From Sapria himalayana (lineage: Eukaryota > Streptophyta > Magnoliopsida > Malpighiales > Rafflesiaceae), in NCBI GenBank assembly GCA_029783825.1, contig JAREIK010002672.1, positions 520,260 to 584,259 on the forward strand: a DNA stretch of 64,000 bases, in the 5' to 3' direction. The notes under the pieces are model-generated. The model did not search any database. It worked only from the letters and a program-made list of their open reading frames with translations, and was not told where the DNA came from. Each line of letters opens with the position of its first letter. Position 1 is the stretch's first letter. This document shows positions 35,367 to 47,911 of the stretch, in pieces. The position numbers and the translations under genes are program-made.

Positions 35367-36125
35367 TTAGGCCAGCATATATTGACATTTCCTTTTATTT
35401 AGTTGTTGACCAATTTTCTCTTCCATACACCTTAATAACTGCATCAGATTATGCATAGGTTTGTTGTCTCTATTCATGAAGATCATTATATCATCTGCAT
35501 ATGCTAAGCATCCTACCATTGGCATGTTTTTAGGTTTCCTGAACATACCAATCTTCTCTTTTCTCATATTATCTTTAAGGTTCACTATCAACAATTCTAT
35601 ATAAATGTTAAATAGAAGAGGAGATAATGGATCTCCTTGCCTTAGCCCTCTAACTGGAATAAATTCTCCTCCTAAGACCCCATTTACGAGGATTCTTGCC
35701 CATGTGTTTGAGATACATCTATATATTAGGTCTATCCAGGTTTTCGTAAAACCCATTTTTATCATGGTGAAACACAGGGTGTCCCATTTGACCCTATCAA
35801 AAGCTTTCGATAGATCTAATTTTAACATAACATTATGACCTCTTGTTTTTGTTCCTTTTTCTTTCATCATTTCTTTAGCCATATATATATTCTCCATGAT
35901 TAATCTATTTTTCATGAATCTTGATTGCTCTTTTGAGATAATTTTCGAAAGGATGTGTGATAATCTATTTTGCAGTGTTTTGGCTAGGTTTTTATAAATG
36001 GCATTACAAAGGCTGATTGGCCTATAATCTTCTCCTTTCTTTGGGTTCATCACTTTTGGAATCAAGACTATATGGAAGCTTCTCCATTTCTTACCTATGT
36101 ACATTCCACCAAATATGCAAAGCAT
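35367..36125 (-). CDS. ORF2 of LINE D: reverse transcriptase domain, open over 252 residues
   Basis: The best preserved RT in the window. Motifs in order: VLIPKVMNPKKGEDYRPISL (residues about 20-39), SRFMKNRLIMENIYMAKEM, LKLDLSKAFDRVKW (motif A with the first catalytic Asp, about 102-115), RGLRQGDPLSPLLFNIYIEL (motif B, about 158-177), GCLAYADDIMIF (motif C; YADD codons at 35490-35501, Tyr209) and the LNKRKCQYML end. This is the L1/plant-LINE type. The first Met is internal to ORF2, so this is a domain-sized open stretch of a broken ORF, not a separate gene. Upstream the frame is lost at a stop just before Met1. Confidence 0.85.
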   Translation of the reverse strand: MLCIFGGMYIGKKWRSFHIVLIPKVMNPKKGEDYRPISLCNAIYKNLAKTLQNRLSHILSKIISKEQSRFMKNRLIMENIYMAKEMMKEKGTKTRGHNVMLKLDLSKAFDRVKWDTLCFTMIKMGFTKTWIDLIYRCISNTWARILVNGVLGGEFIPVRGLRQGDPLSPLLFNIYIELLIVNLKDNMRKEKIGMFRKPKNMPMVGCLAYADDIMIFMNRDNKPMHNLMQLLRCMEEKIGQQLNKRKCQYMLA

Positions 36126-36182
36126 AACTTTAAGTAGGTCTTCTTTTATTATGGGCCAGCATTCTTGGAAAAATTTGAGGTT

Positions 36183-37535
36183 CTATCCATCTGGGCCTGC
36201 TGCACTTTCCTTATTCATGCTAGAAATAGTCATTTTTATTTTATCTTCTTCAGGTAGTTTGGAGAGCATAATGATATCGTCAAAAGTAACTTTCTTTTCT
36301 ATTTTTTGTAAAAGAGTATCTCCTTTGTGATTGTTAAATTCACCCACATATTTTTCAAAAATTTTGAGAAATATCTTTGTATGTCTGTTTCTTGGTCTAG
36401 CCATTCTCCTTTATCATTTTTAATGCCATTTATTATGTGTTTTAGTTCTTTAATCTTTGTTGCTTTTTGAAAGAATTTGGTATTTTTATCACCTTCTTTT
36501 AACCATTTTTTTTGACTTTCTCTTTTCAAAAAGCTTCTTCCATTAAGAGCTTTAATTTTAATAGAGCTTGAGTTTGGCGGAAAACATTTTTGATATTACT
36601 ATTTTGATCTCTTTCAAATTCTTGTTCTCTCTTTGTAACTAAATCCTCATCTTCTCTTATATTTTTATTTATGTCGCCAAATGTCTCTTTGTTCCATCTT
36701 TTTAACTCAATTTTTAATCTATTAAGTTTTGAGTTTATTAATTGTATGAAATTTCTTGATGTAACATTGTTCCATGATTTGCTTACTAATGCCAATAAGC
36801 CATGGTGTAAACACCATGTATTCTGAAATTCGAAGGCTTTATTAGTAAGTATTGTATTTTTAATCATGATTAAAAGTGGGGAGTGGTCTGAGAATAATCT
36901 ATATAGGCGCTTCACCTCAGTCAAACCAAATCTTTCTAACTATTTAAAGTTATAAAGAACTTTATCTAATCTAGCACACATAATGCCCTTTTTATAACTC
37001 TTATTACACCATGTGAATTGCGAGCCTAAAAAATTAGCCTCTATCAAGTTTGTTCTATTTATGGTTTCATTAAATTGGGAGGTAGCTCTTGGATTAGAAG
37101 GTATACCTTTTTTCTTTTCTTTAGCAAATCTTACAATATTAAAGTCTTCACTAACCATCCAAGGGAGGTCTTTAATTGAAATGTTCTCCATTTCATTTCA
37201 TAATATTTTCCTTTCATTGATGTTATTATTAGCGTATACCACAGTAACTAGCTCTTTTACCTCTCGACATAGATTGAAGTTTATAAGTTGATCTTTTTCT
37301 TTTACTATGTGAATATCCAAGTTACTTTTCCACAAGATACATATCTTTCCGTTATCATTAACAAATGCATGTTCAAAACCTAGCATCTTTTTATATGTTT
37401 CTAAATGGTTTTTAACTACCATCGGTTCCGTTGAAATTATTAGTAGTGTTATACATATATATCAATTTTTTTTAATCTATTCCTCGAGGAAAGATTTACA
37501 ACTCCCCTTATGTTCCAGATAATATAATAATACAT
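36183..37535 (-). pseudogene. ORF2 of LINE D: endonuclease and linker, frameshifted
   Basis: The probable ORF2 ATG is at 37535 and gives IIWNIRGVVN, the conserved Asn start of AP-like endonucleases, but the frame stops after about 29 codons. Later pieces carry the catalytic Glu in ISTEPMVVKN (about 37420), SEDFNIVRFAKEKK (about 37140, where family members have GGDFN), WCNKSYKKG with CARLDKVLYN, and SDHSPLLIMI (about 36870, the catalytic His). The linker before the RT has KKWLKEGDKNTKFF (about 36500), and 36404-36183 has SSMNKESAAGPDG. Confidence 0.82.
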
Positions 37536-38915
37536 TGCTATTAGATTTTGAATGTGCTCTAGTTGTGTGTTTAAAATCATATATTCTTATTAGGTATTTT
37601 TTTGAATTTCTTGATTTTTTATGGAGCTTGAGAATACTCCTATCTCAATTTTCCATTCCTTTCCTAATTGTGCTGCCATTCTCTTGATTTCCTTTAATGC
37701 CCACTCTCTATTTCCTGTTACTTGTCTAAGCCTATCTATATTTGTATCATCATTGAAGGACCACTTATTAAGTCCTTTTTTCTTTCACGATTCTATTAAG
37801 GGTTATGTAGCTTCTCACCTCCATTTCCTCTTCCGAAAAGTCCTCAATAGCAACTGCCCATCTTTTTAAATATTTCTTCCTTGTTTCTTTTTTGGCTTGG
37901 TTTTCTTGTTGAGCTCTTCAATTTTCCTAATCATTTGTGTTCTTTTATGTTGCTCTGATTTGTCTACTACCCTAACTTCCTCTTTACTATTGACATTTCC
38001 AGTTCTAGTTATCTTATCCCCTATCTCTATATTCTGAGTTACTAATTTATTTCTATTTATATTTACTTCTATTTCATTGTTTTGAGTTAGAGATTGAGGG
38101 GTTAGAAAAAGTTTTTTTTGATATCTCACAATTTCCTTGCCCATTCCAGCCTCCATTTTCATCTCCTCCATTTTCTGTGCAGTTTCCTCCTTTCTTTTAT
38201 GCATTATGCAGTTATTCATGCCATGTCTCATTTTCCTACAAAAAGAATAAAAAGAGAGAAGGTTTTCTGGAATTACCTATTGCTAGAAGCCTCCTTTTTC
38301 CATGTCTCCAATCCATATTCGATTAGGTGGCTGCTTCTGTAGATCTATTTCAATTCAGACCCTCACCATGCTAGGTCTGGAGAGTGTGGCAGTAGCTCCA
38401 TCGAGTAGAAGAGGGGTTCCCAACGTGCTTGCGATGTGATAGAAAGCAAGCTTGTCATAAAAATGAATCAGTAACATAGGAAATAGAAACCATACCGGGT
38501 CTAAAGCTGACTCCTCTCTCGTGTTGAAGTTGGGAGTCCATTTAAATTTTCACATGAGATAGCCCATGATGTACCAGATGCCCTTCAACCATACGCGATG
38601 GAAGTCTTCCTCTATATGGAGTTGTAACAGAATGTGTTTAGCTTCAATGACTCCTATTTTTATTAGTGCCTTGAGTTTCAGAGAGCCAAAAAATGCTCGA
38701 ATATCATCAATGCATGGTTCACCATGAGAAAACTTCCCCACGAATGTGTGTTTATGGGACCCCGCAAGCTTCTGAATGTCTTCGGCAGAGAAGTGTATCG
38801 AAAGTTCCTCGAATTTTTCTATGTGTGTATCCGAAGAAGAAGAGATAGCGAGTGGATTATCTTTAATGAACGAGAAAAATAATTTTTTATTATCTAAGAA
38901 ATCCATTTTCTTCAA
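37481..38915 (-). pseudogene. ORF1 of LINE D: DUF4283-like, partial CCHC, stops inside
   Basis: Met at 38915 opens 121 residues, including FSHGEPCIDDIRAFFGSLKL and EEDFHRVWLKGIWYIMGYLM, the DUF4283 pattern. After one stop it continues with FKWTPNFNT, HFYDKLAFYHIAS, GTPLLLDGATATLSRPSM and RIWIGD. The knuckle near 38230 reads FCRKMRHGMNNC: C-X4-H-X4-C is kept but the first Cys is lost. A basic, charged C-terminal piece runs 38231-37866. The frame reaches a stop near 37480, past the ORF2 ATG. The product would coat and chaperone the LINE RNA. Confidence 0.82.
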
Positions 38916-38967
38916 TATGTGAAGCTAGGGTTTGATAGGCCAAGGTTCTCAAAGGATTCTAAACTAC

Positions 38968-39893
38968 TTTTTTTTATTCTTCTTATTCTTCTTATTCTTC
39001 TGTTTGTCTTATTCTTCATATTCTTTTTATTCTTCTTATTCATTCTTATTCTTCTTTATCTTCTTATTCTTCTTATTCTTCATTTTGTTTTTATACATCT
39101 TACACTTCATTTTCTTTTTATTCTTAATTTTCTTTTTATTATTCTTATTCTTCTTGTTCTTCTTATACTTATTATTCTTTTAATTTTTTCGATTCTTTTT
39201 ATTCTTCTAATTTTCCTAATTCTTTTTATTCTTTTTATACTTCTTTTCTTCTTTATCTTCTTATTCTATTTTTCTTCTTATTTTTTTATTCTTCTTATAC
39301 TTATTTTTTTATTCTCCTTATTCTTGTTATTCTTTTTATTCTTATAATTCTTATAATTCTACTGATTCTTCTTATTATTTTTATTCTTTTTCTTCTTTTT
39401 ATTCTTTTTATTCTTTTTATTCTTTTTATTCTTTTTATTCTTTTTATTCTTTTTATTCTTCTTATACTTATTATTCTTCTTTTTATTCTATTTCTTCTAA
39501 TTCTTATTTTTTTTCTTAATCTTTTTATTTTTTTTATTCTTCTTTTCTTCTTATTCTTCTTATTCTTCTTATTCTTCTTATTCTTCTTATTCTTCTTATT
39601 CTTCTTATTCTTCTTATACTTCTTATTCTTCTTATTCTTCTCATTCTTCTTAGTATTATTATTCTTCTTATTCTTTTTATTCTTTTTATTCTTTTTATTC
39701 TTTTTATTCTTTTTATTCTTTTTATTCTTTTTATTCTTTTTTTACATCTTATTCTTATTATTCTACTTATTCTTCTTATTCTTCTTATTCTACTTATTCT
39801 TCTTTATCTTTTTATTTTTCTTATTCTTTTTATTTTTCTAATTCTTCTAATTCATCTTATTCATCTTTTCTTCTATTTCTTATTATTCTTTTT
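38968..39893. repeat. Microsatellite tail of LINE E
   Basis: About 0.9 kb of TTATTCTTC and TTATTCTTT repeats, with regular TTTTTATTC runs at 39395-39460 and 39670-39745. Ends at TTTTTTTAAGA before the 3' core of copy E. Confidence 0.92.
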
Positions 39894-42262
39894 TTAAGAT
39901 TTTTTTATTATTATAACCCTCTCTTTTCTCATAGGAATACCATTGTTTACAAACTAAATGCTACCCTTTTACATCTTTTTCTTACAAAAAGTAAAAATAT
40001 AATTAACATTACAATTATCACGAATCCTACACTATTCATCTTTTAATGCTGGCCTTCCATGTTTAGGCCGCCTTCTATTGTGCGTTCATGGTTTTTAGAG
40101 CTAAATATTTTATCTGTTCATGTCTGGTTTTTCTGCCCTCATCAACTCCTACCTATCTACTCATGAGCTAGACTTTCATGTTGCCTCAAAATCAGCATCC
40201 ACTTGCTAGCCAACTTTATGTATAGCAACTTTTAGTAGGATTAAGTCCGTTTAAACAGCATGTTCCAGTCTTGCATACTCCACCTTGACACTAACATTAA
40301 ATCCACAACATTTACAAACCATACAAAATCAGCACCCACTTCCACTCATCTTGTAATTGCCCACCCCTATCTTCATCTCTGCATACACAACACACATCAC
40401 TACATACACCATAAGCACAACCAACTACACACACAACTTTACAAACATTCTAAAATCAGCTCACTACATATGCTATGCATGTCCCTGGCAGGCCCTATCT
40501 CTATCCCTGCAATCTCAAATTACAACACAAACTATCCCTCTAAATCAAAAGAAAAATAACCACACCGACCCTGTCTGAAGGCTTATTTTCATTCTTTAGT
40601 TCCTCGAAAATCAAAATAAAACAACCAATATATTTATACATTCCACAACACAAAATCTCTATTACATTGTCCAACTTGCAAGCAACAATTATCTGCTTCT
40701 TAGCTTTTCGCCTTTAGTCTTTACACCTAAATAATCAAGACAAACAGCAAGCCCACAGGCATACTTCTACCATAAAGAAAAGTTACACATGATTATTCCA
40801 CGGCTTTTTTTTTCATGTGATAATCTCCCTTCAAGAATAGGGTGACTTTTGGTCTGCTCCATACCCTTCACCTTCTTTGATTTTAGCAGCTGCATAACCA
40901 ATATGTCAGTTCATTGAGACTCTGTTAAATCTTGCCACCACTTTTGCCTCCACCCATTTCAAATTATATTTTGGTTTCTAATATAAGGGTCTCTTATTTT
41001 ATCTAATCTAATTAAACCTTTGTTTTTATCAGGAATGATATTTTCCTTAAAATCCTATAAACCTTTCTTCATTCCTTCTTCTGCTAATTTATCTAGCAAG
41101 GCGTTTGCCTTTGTAAATATATGCATTATATTTCTTTTTACTTCTACTTGTAATTTTTTTATTTTATTAATATCTTTCTCTAACTTCTATAACTCTATTT
41201 TATTAGTCAGTAGATCCACTAGTAAACTAGAATCTACATGTACTTGAATATTTAAAACTTATTTTTCTTGTAGACTTTGAGACCCTTATCCAGTGCCATG
41301 ACCTCGGTGTGCAGTGCTGAGGAGGCTATCCCACTCATTATGAAGGCTCTCACTACCATGCCCTTTTCATTTCTTATGACTCCCCCTCCACTTGAGCACT
41401 CATTTCTCTTTTAAAGCTCCCATTCGTGTTTAGAATTAAGCCACCTTGTAGTGGTTTATTCCAGCTAACAATTTTCATTCTCATCTACCAGGATGGCATT
41501 TGAGCCAAGGGCAGGGTAGTGAGAGCATTTAGAATTAGGCCCTTTAACCATACTTCTTTAAATTTCTCTTGTGTAGGCTTTTTATCTCTCACCAACCATT
41601 TTGTACTTTTTAATGTAAATCATCCATGTGCATTTAAGGTCAATTTACAACAGCTATTTGTTAATATCGAGTGATTTTTTATGATTTTTTGTTGTTTTAG
41701 CATCATCTTCTAGCTTTTAGATACTTTTTTTAGATTATTAAAGGCCTTGTTGCCTAATACATATCTTGCTTTTATATATGCACCCTAAAGACTTCCATTT
41801 TTGCTTTCTTTTAGCTTCTACCAGTTTTTGCAAGCCCAGGCTTTGCCTTTATTATTTAGACTGGTGATTCTAGACTAGCTTCCTCCACTGGATAGCATAA
41901 ATCACTTTATTTTTTTCTAGTGTAACTTATTTTTCCCCTCTTTTTTACACCAGAAGAAATTAGGCATTACTTTTTCACTTTTTGGATCATCATATTAGGT
42001 GGATATTTCGAGATTAGGATATGCACCATCAAGCCTTGAAGCACAAGCATGATTAATGAGATTCTTCTTGCCATGCTCAGAAGATTCTTTTACCATCTCG
42101 AAATCTATTGGGTAATTTTTTCCAAATAAAAGGTTAAATACTCTTCTTTAAGCCTCCCGGGTAGACCAAATACATTAAAGCTCCTTTTTTATGTGTGAAG
42201 CCCATATTCATTCTTAGCTTTTGTGCTACATTTTCAGGTATCTTTTCTGATAAAATAAATTT
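39894..42262 (-). mobile_element. LINE copy E, 5'-truncated
   Basis: About 2.4 kb. The terminal core is at 39917-39936 and is divergent in its loop (CTCATAGG instead of GGCGGAGG). 3' UTR to about 40958, then heavily decayed ORF2 C-terminal half. Truncated just downstream of the RT core. Confidence 0.85.
40959..42262 (-). pseudogene. ORF2 remnant of LINE E: connection, zf-RVT and RNase H, decayed
   Basis: Readable pieces include the C-terminal IIPDKNKGLIRLDKIRDPYI (about 40965-41035), KANALLDKLAEEG (RNase H last block, about 41075-41115), VQVDSSLLVDL (about 41210-41245) and an N-terminal RNase H block near 41330-41440 with the family's SFKREMS pattern. The region 41500-42100 resembles the zf-RVT and connection region, with many stops. 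It is among the oldest-looking copies here. Confidence 0.72.
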
Positions 42263-43236
42263 ACATTTATTCTTATTCATCATTCTTATTTTTATTCATA
42301 TTATATTTATTATTCTTATTGTTCTTAATCTTATTATTCATATTTTTTTTATTCTTCCTATTGTTTTATTCTTTTTATTCTTCTTATTCTTATTATTTTT
42401 CTTATTCTTCTTATTCTTCTTCTTTGTATTATTCTTATTCTTTAATATATTCTAATTCTTCTAATTCTTCTAATTCTTCTTATTAATCGTATTCTTTTTA
42501 TTCTTCTTATTCTTATTTTCTTCTAATACTTATTATTATTATTATTCTTATTATTCTTCTTATTTTACATATTATTCTTATTCATCTTATTATTCATATT
42601 TTTCTGATTATTCTTATTCTTCTTATTCTTTTTTACTTTTCTTATTCTTCTTATTTTTCTTATTCTTCTTAATCATTTTATTCTTATTATTATTATTATT
42701 ATTCTTTTTATTCTTATTATTTTTATTATTCTTATTCTTCTTATTCTTCTCTTCTTCTTATTCTTCTTATTTTCTTATTTTTCTTATTCTTCTTATTTAT
42801 TTTATTATTATTATTATTATTATTCTTATTATTCTTATTATTCTTATTATTCTTATTATTCTTATTATTCTTATTATTCTTATTGTTCTTATTCTTCTCT
42901 TCTTCTTATTCTTCTTATTCTTCTTATTTTCTTTTTATTCTTATTCTTTTTATTCATATTTTGTTCTTATTCTTTAAATTTTTCTTATTCTTCTAATTAT
43001 TTTTTTTTCTTATTCTACTTATTCTTCTTATTCATCTTATTCTTCTTATTCTTATTATTCTTCTTATTATTCTTATTCTTCTTATTCTTTTAATTATTCT
43101 TATTCTTCTTAATCTTTTTATTCTTTTTATTCATTCCAATTTTTTTTATTCTTCCTAATCTTCATTTTCATTTTACTCTCCTTATTTTGTTAATTCTTCT
43201 TATCCTTCTTAAACTTGATATTCTTTTTTTTTTTTT
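42263..43236. repeat. Microsatellite tail of LINE F
   Basis: About 1 kb, with TTATTCTTC and a regular (TTATTA/TTATTC)n run at 42790-42890. Ends with TTTTTTTAAAG at the 3' end of copy F. Confidence 0.92.
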
Positions 43237-44708
43237 AAAGTTGTTTATTAATTTTAACCCTCTCTTTTGGCGGATGAATACCCTTTTTATAAACTAAAAT
43301 CTACCCTTATCCCTCTTACACCCATACACTTTAATGAAAAAAAGAGACAAAGAACCAAGCCTAATTTTAATATGAGTACGTGTGCTCGCTATGAGCTTAT
43401 TTGTTTAAAGATCTTGAGTTATTTTTAGCTTCCATTCTGAACTTGTAACTCGGTTATATGCCCACTTCCTTAATGTTAACTTTCCCTTCATGAACCTCCT
43501 TCTATAAGTCAGTTGACGGCTCCAAAGCCTGCACAACAAACATTTTTCTGCATAGGGATTTATCTTCCTTACATACCTGAAACTTTATTGCATAAACACC
43601 CTTCATGCTACACTTTCTCTGCATCAGCCAATTTTCCAGCCCTTTGAATCTTGCTCCCTCTAGTTCTTCAGTTTATATACTGTTCCGGAGCCTTGACTTT
43701 CACTATATATGCTGCACTCTACACTTTATATGCTGTTACAAGAGCTTGGCTAACCCTTCATCATGTATGCTGTATAATACCTGCGCTGCTAAGAAAACCA
43801 AGAAAACAAAGCCAAATATACATTCTATTTCTTTTCTCCCTCCTAAATTCCTTTCTAAACAAACGTGTAACTGTAGGGACATAAATTCCCCTACCGACTG
43901 CCTCCATTCCTTCTAACAGCTTAATTTTCGCTATATTGCCCTCCATGTTCTGCTATTTTCACTTTTCCATTCTTCTCTTTACTCCTGCCGTCTTCATGTT
44001 CAGTTTGCTGCCTTCCTTTGCTTGACTTCTGGAATTCATTGCCGTAACCCAGCAACTTTGCGCTTCATTTTTCCCCCATAGCCACTTCATTTCTGTACCC
44101 TCGTTGAACCTTAGCAAATCTGAAATTTGCTTCCTTAATGACTGCAAGACCTATTCTATACCCCAACGTCTAATGTTCTAGCATCCTAACTAATTAATTA
44201 ACACATGACCTTGCAACATTGTTCTCATAAGCATAAATAAAACTTTTAAACATACAATAAACAAAGAAATAAAGCAAATGAGGTTTAGACTGCATGTGCC
44301 AACAAATCTTGCCTCCCAATGAATGAAGCTTTGAGTGAGCTGCGCTGCTAAGAAAGACAAATACATCTATACCATATTCCCCAAGAGAACCCCATTTTTT
44401 ACCGTTAACATTTCCTCTTCTATTATACCTATATAATCTATTAATATTTTAACTACCTCTCACTTTCTACCCTTGCTAACTCTTACATAGGGAATTGTAT
44501 TCTTGTCTAGTTCCACTAGGCCTTTTATTTTTATCGGCAGAGTAACCTAATCATATTTTGCTTCTCCTTTTTGCGATCCTAGCCTTGCAAGATTGTCTGC
44601 CGGGGTGTTTAGATCTCTATATATATGTAATATTGATGCATTCAGTTCTTCTATGAGATTCAAAATAATTTCTAATTCCTCTTCATGTTTCCAAAGAGAT
44701 ATTTTCTT
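43237..44708 (-). mobile_element. LINE copy F, 5'-truncated, sister of copy A with a different 3' UTR end
   Basis: Terminal core at 43258-43277. 44029-44708 is almost identical to 2643-3300 of copy A. 43280-44028 (about 750 bp) is unrelated to the corresponding part of A. The junction lies at CCAG on the element strand. It is truncated in the RNase H at 44708, where copy A continues. Confidence 0.88.
44460..44708 (-). pseudogene. ORF2 C-terminal remnant of LINE F (RNase H end)
   Basis: Reads KISLWKHEEELEIILNLIEE, LNASILHIYRDLNTPADNLA, RLGSQKGEAKYD, stop, VTLPIKIKG and the PYVRV ending. Unlike copy A it keeps the frame across the NLARL junction, but a Glu codon has become TAG shortly after. 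The catalytic N-terminal half of RNase H is not present. Confidence 0.82.
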
Positions 44709-44858
44709 TCTTAAACTTGTTATTCTTCTTATTCATCTTATTATTGTTATTATTCTTATTTTTCTTAGTATTATTATTCTTTTTAATTTTTTTATTCTTA
44801 TTATTCTATTTATTCTTCTTATTATTCTTATACTTCTTATTCTTATTATTCTATTTTT
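44709..44858. repeat. Microsatellite tail of LINE G
   Basis: About 150 bp of TTATTC-type repeat between the 5' truncation of F and the 3' end of G. Confidence 0.85.
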
Positions 44859-44982
44859 TTAAAGTTTTATTTTATTAATAATAAAAAGCCCTCTCTTTTG
44901 ACTGAGGAATACCATTTTTAAAATTTATAAAAGTACCATTTAACCCTTTTACACCCTTAACAAGATAAAAAACAATGATCTA
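44859..44982 (-). mobile_element. LINE copy G, about 125-bp 3' fragment
   Basis: Only the terminal core (44889-44908) and about 75 bp of 3' UTR are present, with arrays on both sides. It includes the AAGGGTGTAAAAGGG-type block that precedes the core in most copies. An extreme 5' truncation, which shows that the core plus tail is the minimum every copy keeps. Confidence 0.8.
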
Positions 44983-47126
44983 ATTATTCTACTTATTATA
45001 TAAATTCTACTTATTATACATATTCTTTTTATTCTTTTTATTTTTGTTTTTCTTTTCGTTGTTTTAATTCTTCTAATTTATCTTATTCTTCTTACTCTAT
45101 TTATTTTGTTAATTCTTTTTATCAATTTTATTTTTTTATTATTCTTTTTCTTCTTATTCTTAATATACATCTTATTCATCTTATACTTCTTATCCTTTTA
45201 ATTCTTCTTATTCTTCTTATTCTTTTTATTCTTCTTATTCTTTTTATTCTTCTTATTCTTCATATTCTTCTTATTTTTCATATTCTTAATATTGTTATTA
45301 TTCTTCTTATTCATGTTATACTCGTTATTCTTTTTATTCTTATTAATCTTCATATTCTTCTTATTCGTCTTATTATTCTATTTCTTTTAATTCTTATGAT
45401 TCTTTTTTTTCTTCTTTATATTTTTATTCTTCTTATTCTTCTTATTCTTCTTATTCTTCCTATTCTTCTTATTCTTCTTATTCTTCTTATTCTTCTTATT
45501 CTTCTTATTCTTCTTATTCTTCTTATTCTTCTTATTCTTCCTATTCTTCTCATTCATCTTATTCTCCTTATTCTTCTTATTCTTGTTATTCTTCTTATTC
45601 TTCTTATTCTTGTTATACTTCTTATTCTTCTTTTCTTGTTATTCATCTTATTCTTTTATCCTTTTAGTATTATTATTCTTTTTATTCTTCTTATTCTACT
45701 TATTCTACTTATTCTTCTTATTCTTCTTATACTTCTTATTTTTATTATTTGACTTATTGTACTTATTATACTTATTCTACATATTCTTCTAATTCTTATT
45801 ATTCATATTATTCTTTTTATTCTTTTTATTTAATTTATTCTTCTTATCTTATTCTTCTTATTCTTAATATTTTTATTATTCTTTTAATTCTTCTTTTTCT
45901 TTTTAATCTTTTTATTCTTCCTGTTCTTTTTATTGTTCTTATTCTTCTTATTATTCTTATTCTTTAATTCTTCTAATTCTTCTTATAATTCTTATTTTAT
46001 ATTTGTTCTAATTCTTTTTATTCATTTTTTTTTTCTTCTTTTTCTTATTTTTATTATTCTTCATATTATTATTATTGTTCTTATTCATATTATTCTTCAT
46101 ATTCTTCTTATTTTTTTGAATCTTTTTATTCTTCTTATTCTTCTACTTCTTCTTATTCTTCATATTCTTCTTATTCTCATTATTCTACTTATTCTTCTTA
46201 TTCTTCTTATTCTCCTTATTCTTCTTATTCTTCTTATTCTCCTTATTCTACTTATTCTTCTTATTCTTCTTATTCTTTTTATTCTTATTATTTTTTTTAT
46301 TCTTTAAGTTTTTCATTTTTCTTATTCTTCTTATTTTTGTTATTCTTTAAGTTTTTCATTTTTCTTATTCTTCTTATTCTTTTTATTCTTTTTATTCTAC
46401 TTATTCTACTTATTCTTCTTATTCTTCTTATTCTACTTATTCTTCTTATTCTTCTTATTCTTCTTATTCATCTTATTCATCTTATTCTTCTTATTCTTCT
46501 AATTCTTATTATTCTTCGTTTTCTTCTTATTCTTTTTATTCTTCTTATTCTTCTTATTCTTATTCATATTATTTTTATTCTTTTTGTTTTTTTATTCTTA
46601 TTATTCTACTTATTCTTTTTATTCTTATTATTCCTCTTATTCTTTTTATTCATTTTATTCTCCTAAATTTTTTGATTCTTCTTATACATCTAATTCTTCT
46701 TATTCATATTATTCTTCTTATTCTTATTATTTATATTATTCTTCTTATTCTTCTTAGTCTTCGTATTATTCGTATTCTTCATATTCTTTTTATTTTCTTA
46801 TTCTTCTAATTCATATTATTATTATTATTATTCTTATTATTCTTATTCTTTTTATTCTTTTAATTCTATTTTATTCTGCTTATTCTTTTTATTCTTCTTA
46901 TTCTTCTTATTCATCTTATTCTTATTTTTCTTATTTTTATTATTCTTCTTATTCTTATTCTTATTCTTATTTTTTATTTTTAGTTTTCTTATCCTTCTTA
47001 TTCTTCTTTTTATTTTTATTTTTGTTATTCTTTTAATTCTTTTTATTTTTATTATTCTACTTATGCTTCTAATTCTTATTATTATTATTAATATTATTAT
47101 TCTTATTCCTCTTATTTATGTTATTC

Positions 47127-47171
<45 letters not shown>

Positions 47172-47911
47172 TTCTTCTTCTTCTTCTTCTTATTCTTCTT
47201 ATTCTTCATATTCTTCTTATTCTTCATATTCTTCTTATTCTTTTTTTTCTTCTTATTCTTCTTATTCTTTTTATTCTTCTTTTTCTTCTTATTATTTTAA
47301 TTGTTGTTCTTTCTCTTTTTTATGTTATTCATGTTATTCTTCTTATTCTTCTTATTCTTCTTATTCTTTTTATTCTTCCTATTCTTCTAATTCTTCTTAT
47401 TCTTCTAATTAGTCTTATTATTCTTAATCTTCTTAATCTTCTTAGTCTTTTTTTCTTTTTATTCTTATTATTATTCTTATTCTTCTTATTCTTCTTATTA
47501 TTCTTATTCTTCTAATTCTTCTAATTCATCTCATTCTTCTTATTCTTCTAATTCTTCTAATTCTTCTAATTCTTTTTATTCTTTCTATTCTTCTTAGTAT
47601 TCTTATTCTTCTTATTCTTTTTATTCTACTTATTCTTTTTATTCTTCTTATCTATTTATTATTATTATTATTATTATTATTCTTCTTCTTATTCTTCTTA
47701 ATCTTATTATTCTACTTATTTTTATTATTCTAATTATTATTGTTATTATATTTATCATTCTTATTAGTCTTATTCTTCTTATTCTTCATATTTTTCTTAT
47801 TCTTAGTTTTCTTTTTATTCTTATTAGTCTTCTTAATTTTCTAATTCTTATTATTCTTATTATTTTTTTTTATTTTCTTATTCTTCTTATTCTTTTTATT
47901 TTTCTTTTTTT
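44983..47911. repeat. Microsatellite tail of LINE H
   Basis: About 2.9 kb. Includes long, nearly perfect (TTATTCTTC)n at 45425-45600, 46190-46280 and 46385-46500, and (TTA)n at 47130-47170. Ends with TTTTTTTAAAAC at the 3' end of copy H. Confidence 0.93.

Larger units (their letters stand above)
32378..38967 (-). mobile_element. LINE copy D, near full length, divergent subfamily
   Basis: Same domain order as copies B and H, but clearly diverged from them in protein sequence. Terminal core at 32407-32426; 3' UTR to 33634; ORF2 33635-37535; ORF1 to 38915; short 5' leader to 38967. The ORFs carry fewer breaks than in B: the ORF1 N-terminus (121 residues) and the RT (252 residues) are open. Confidence 0.93.
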
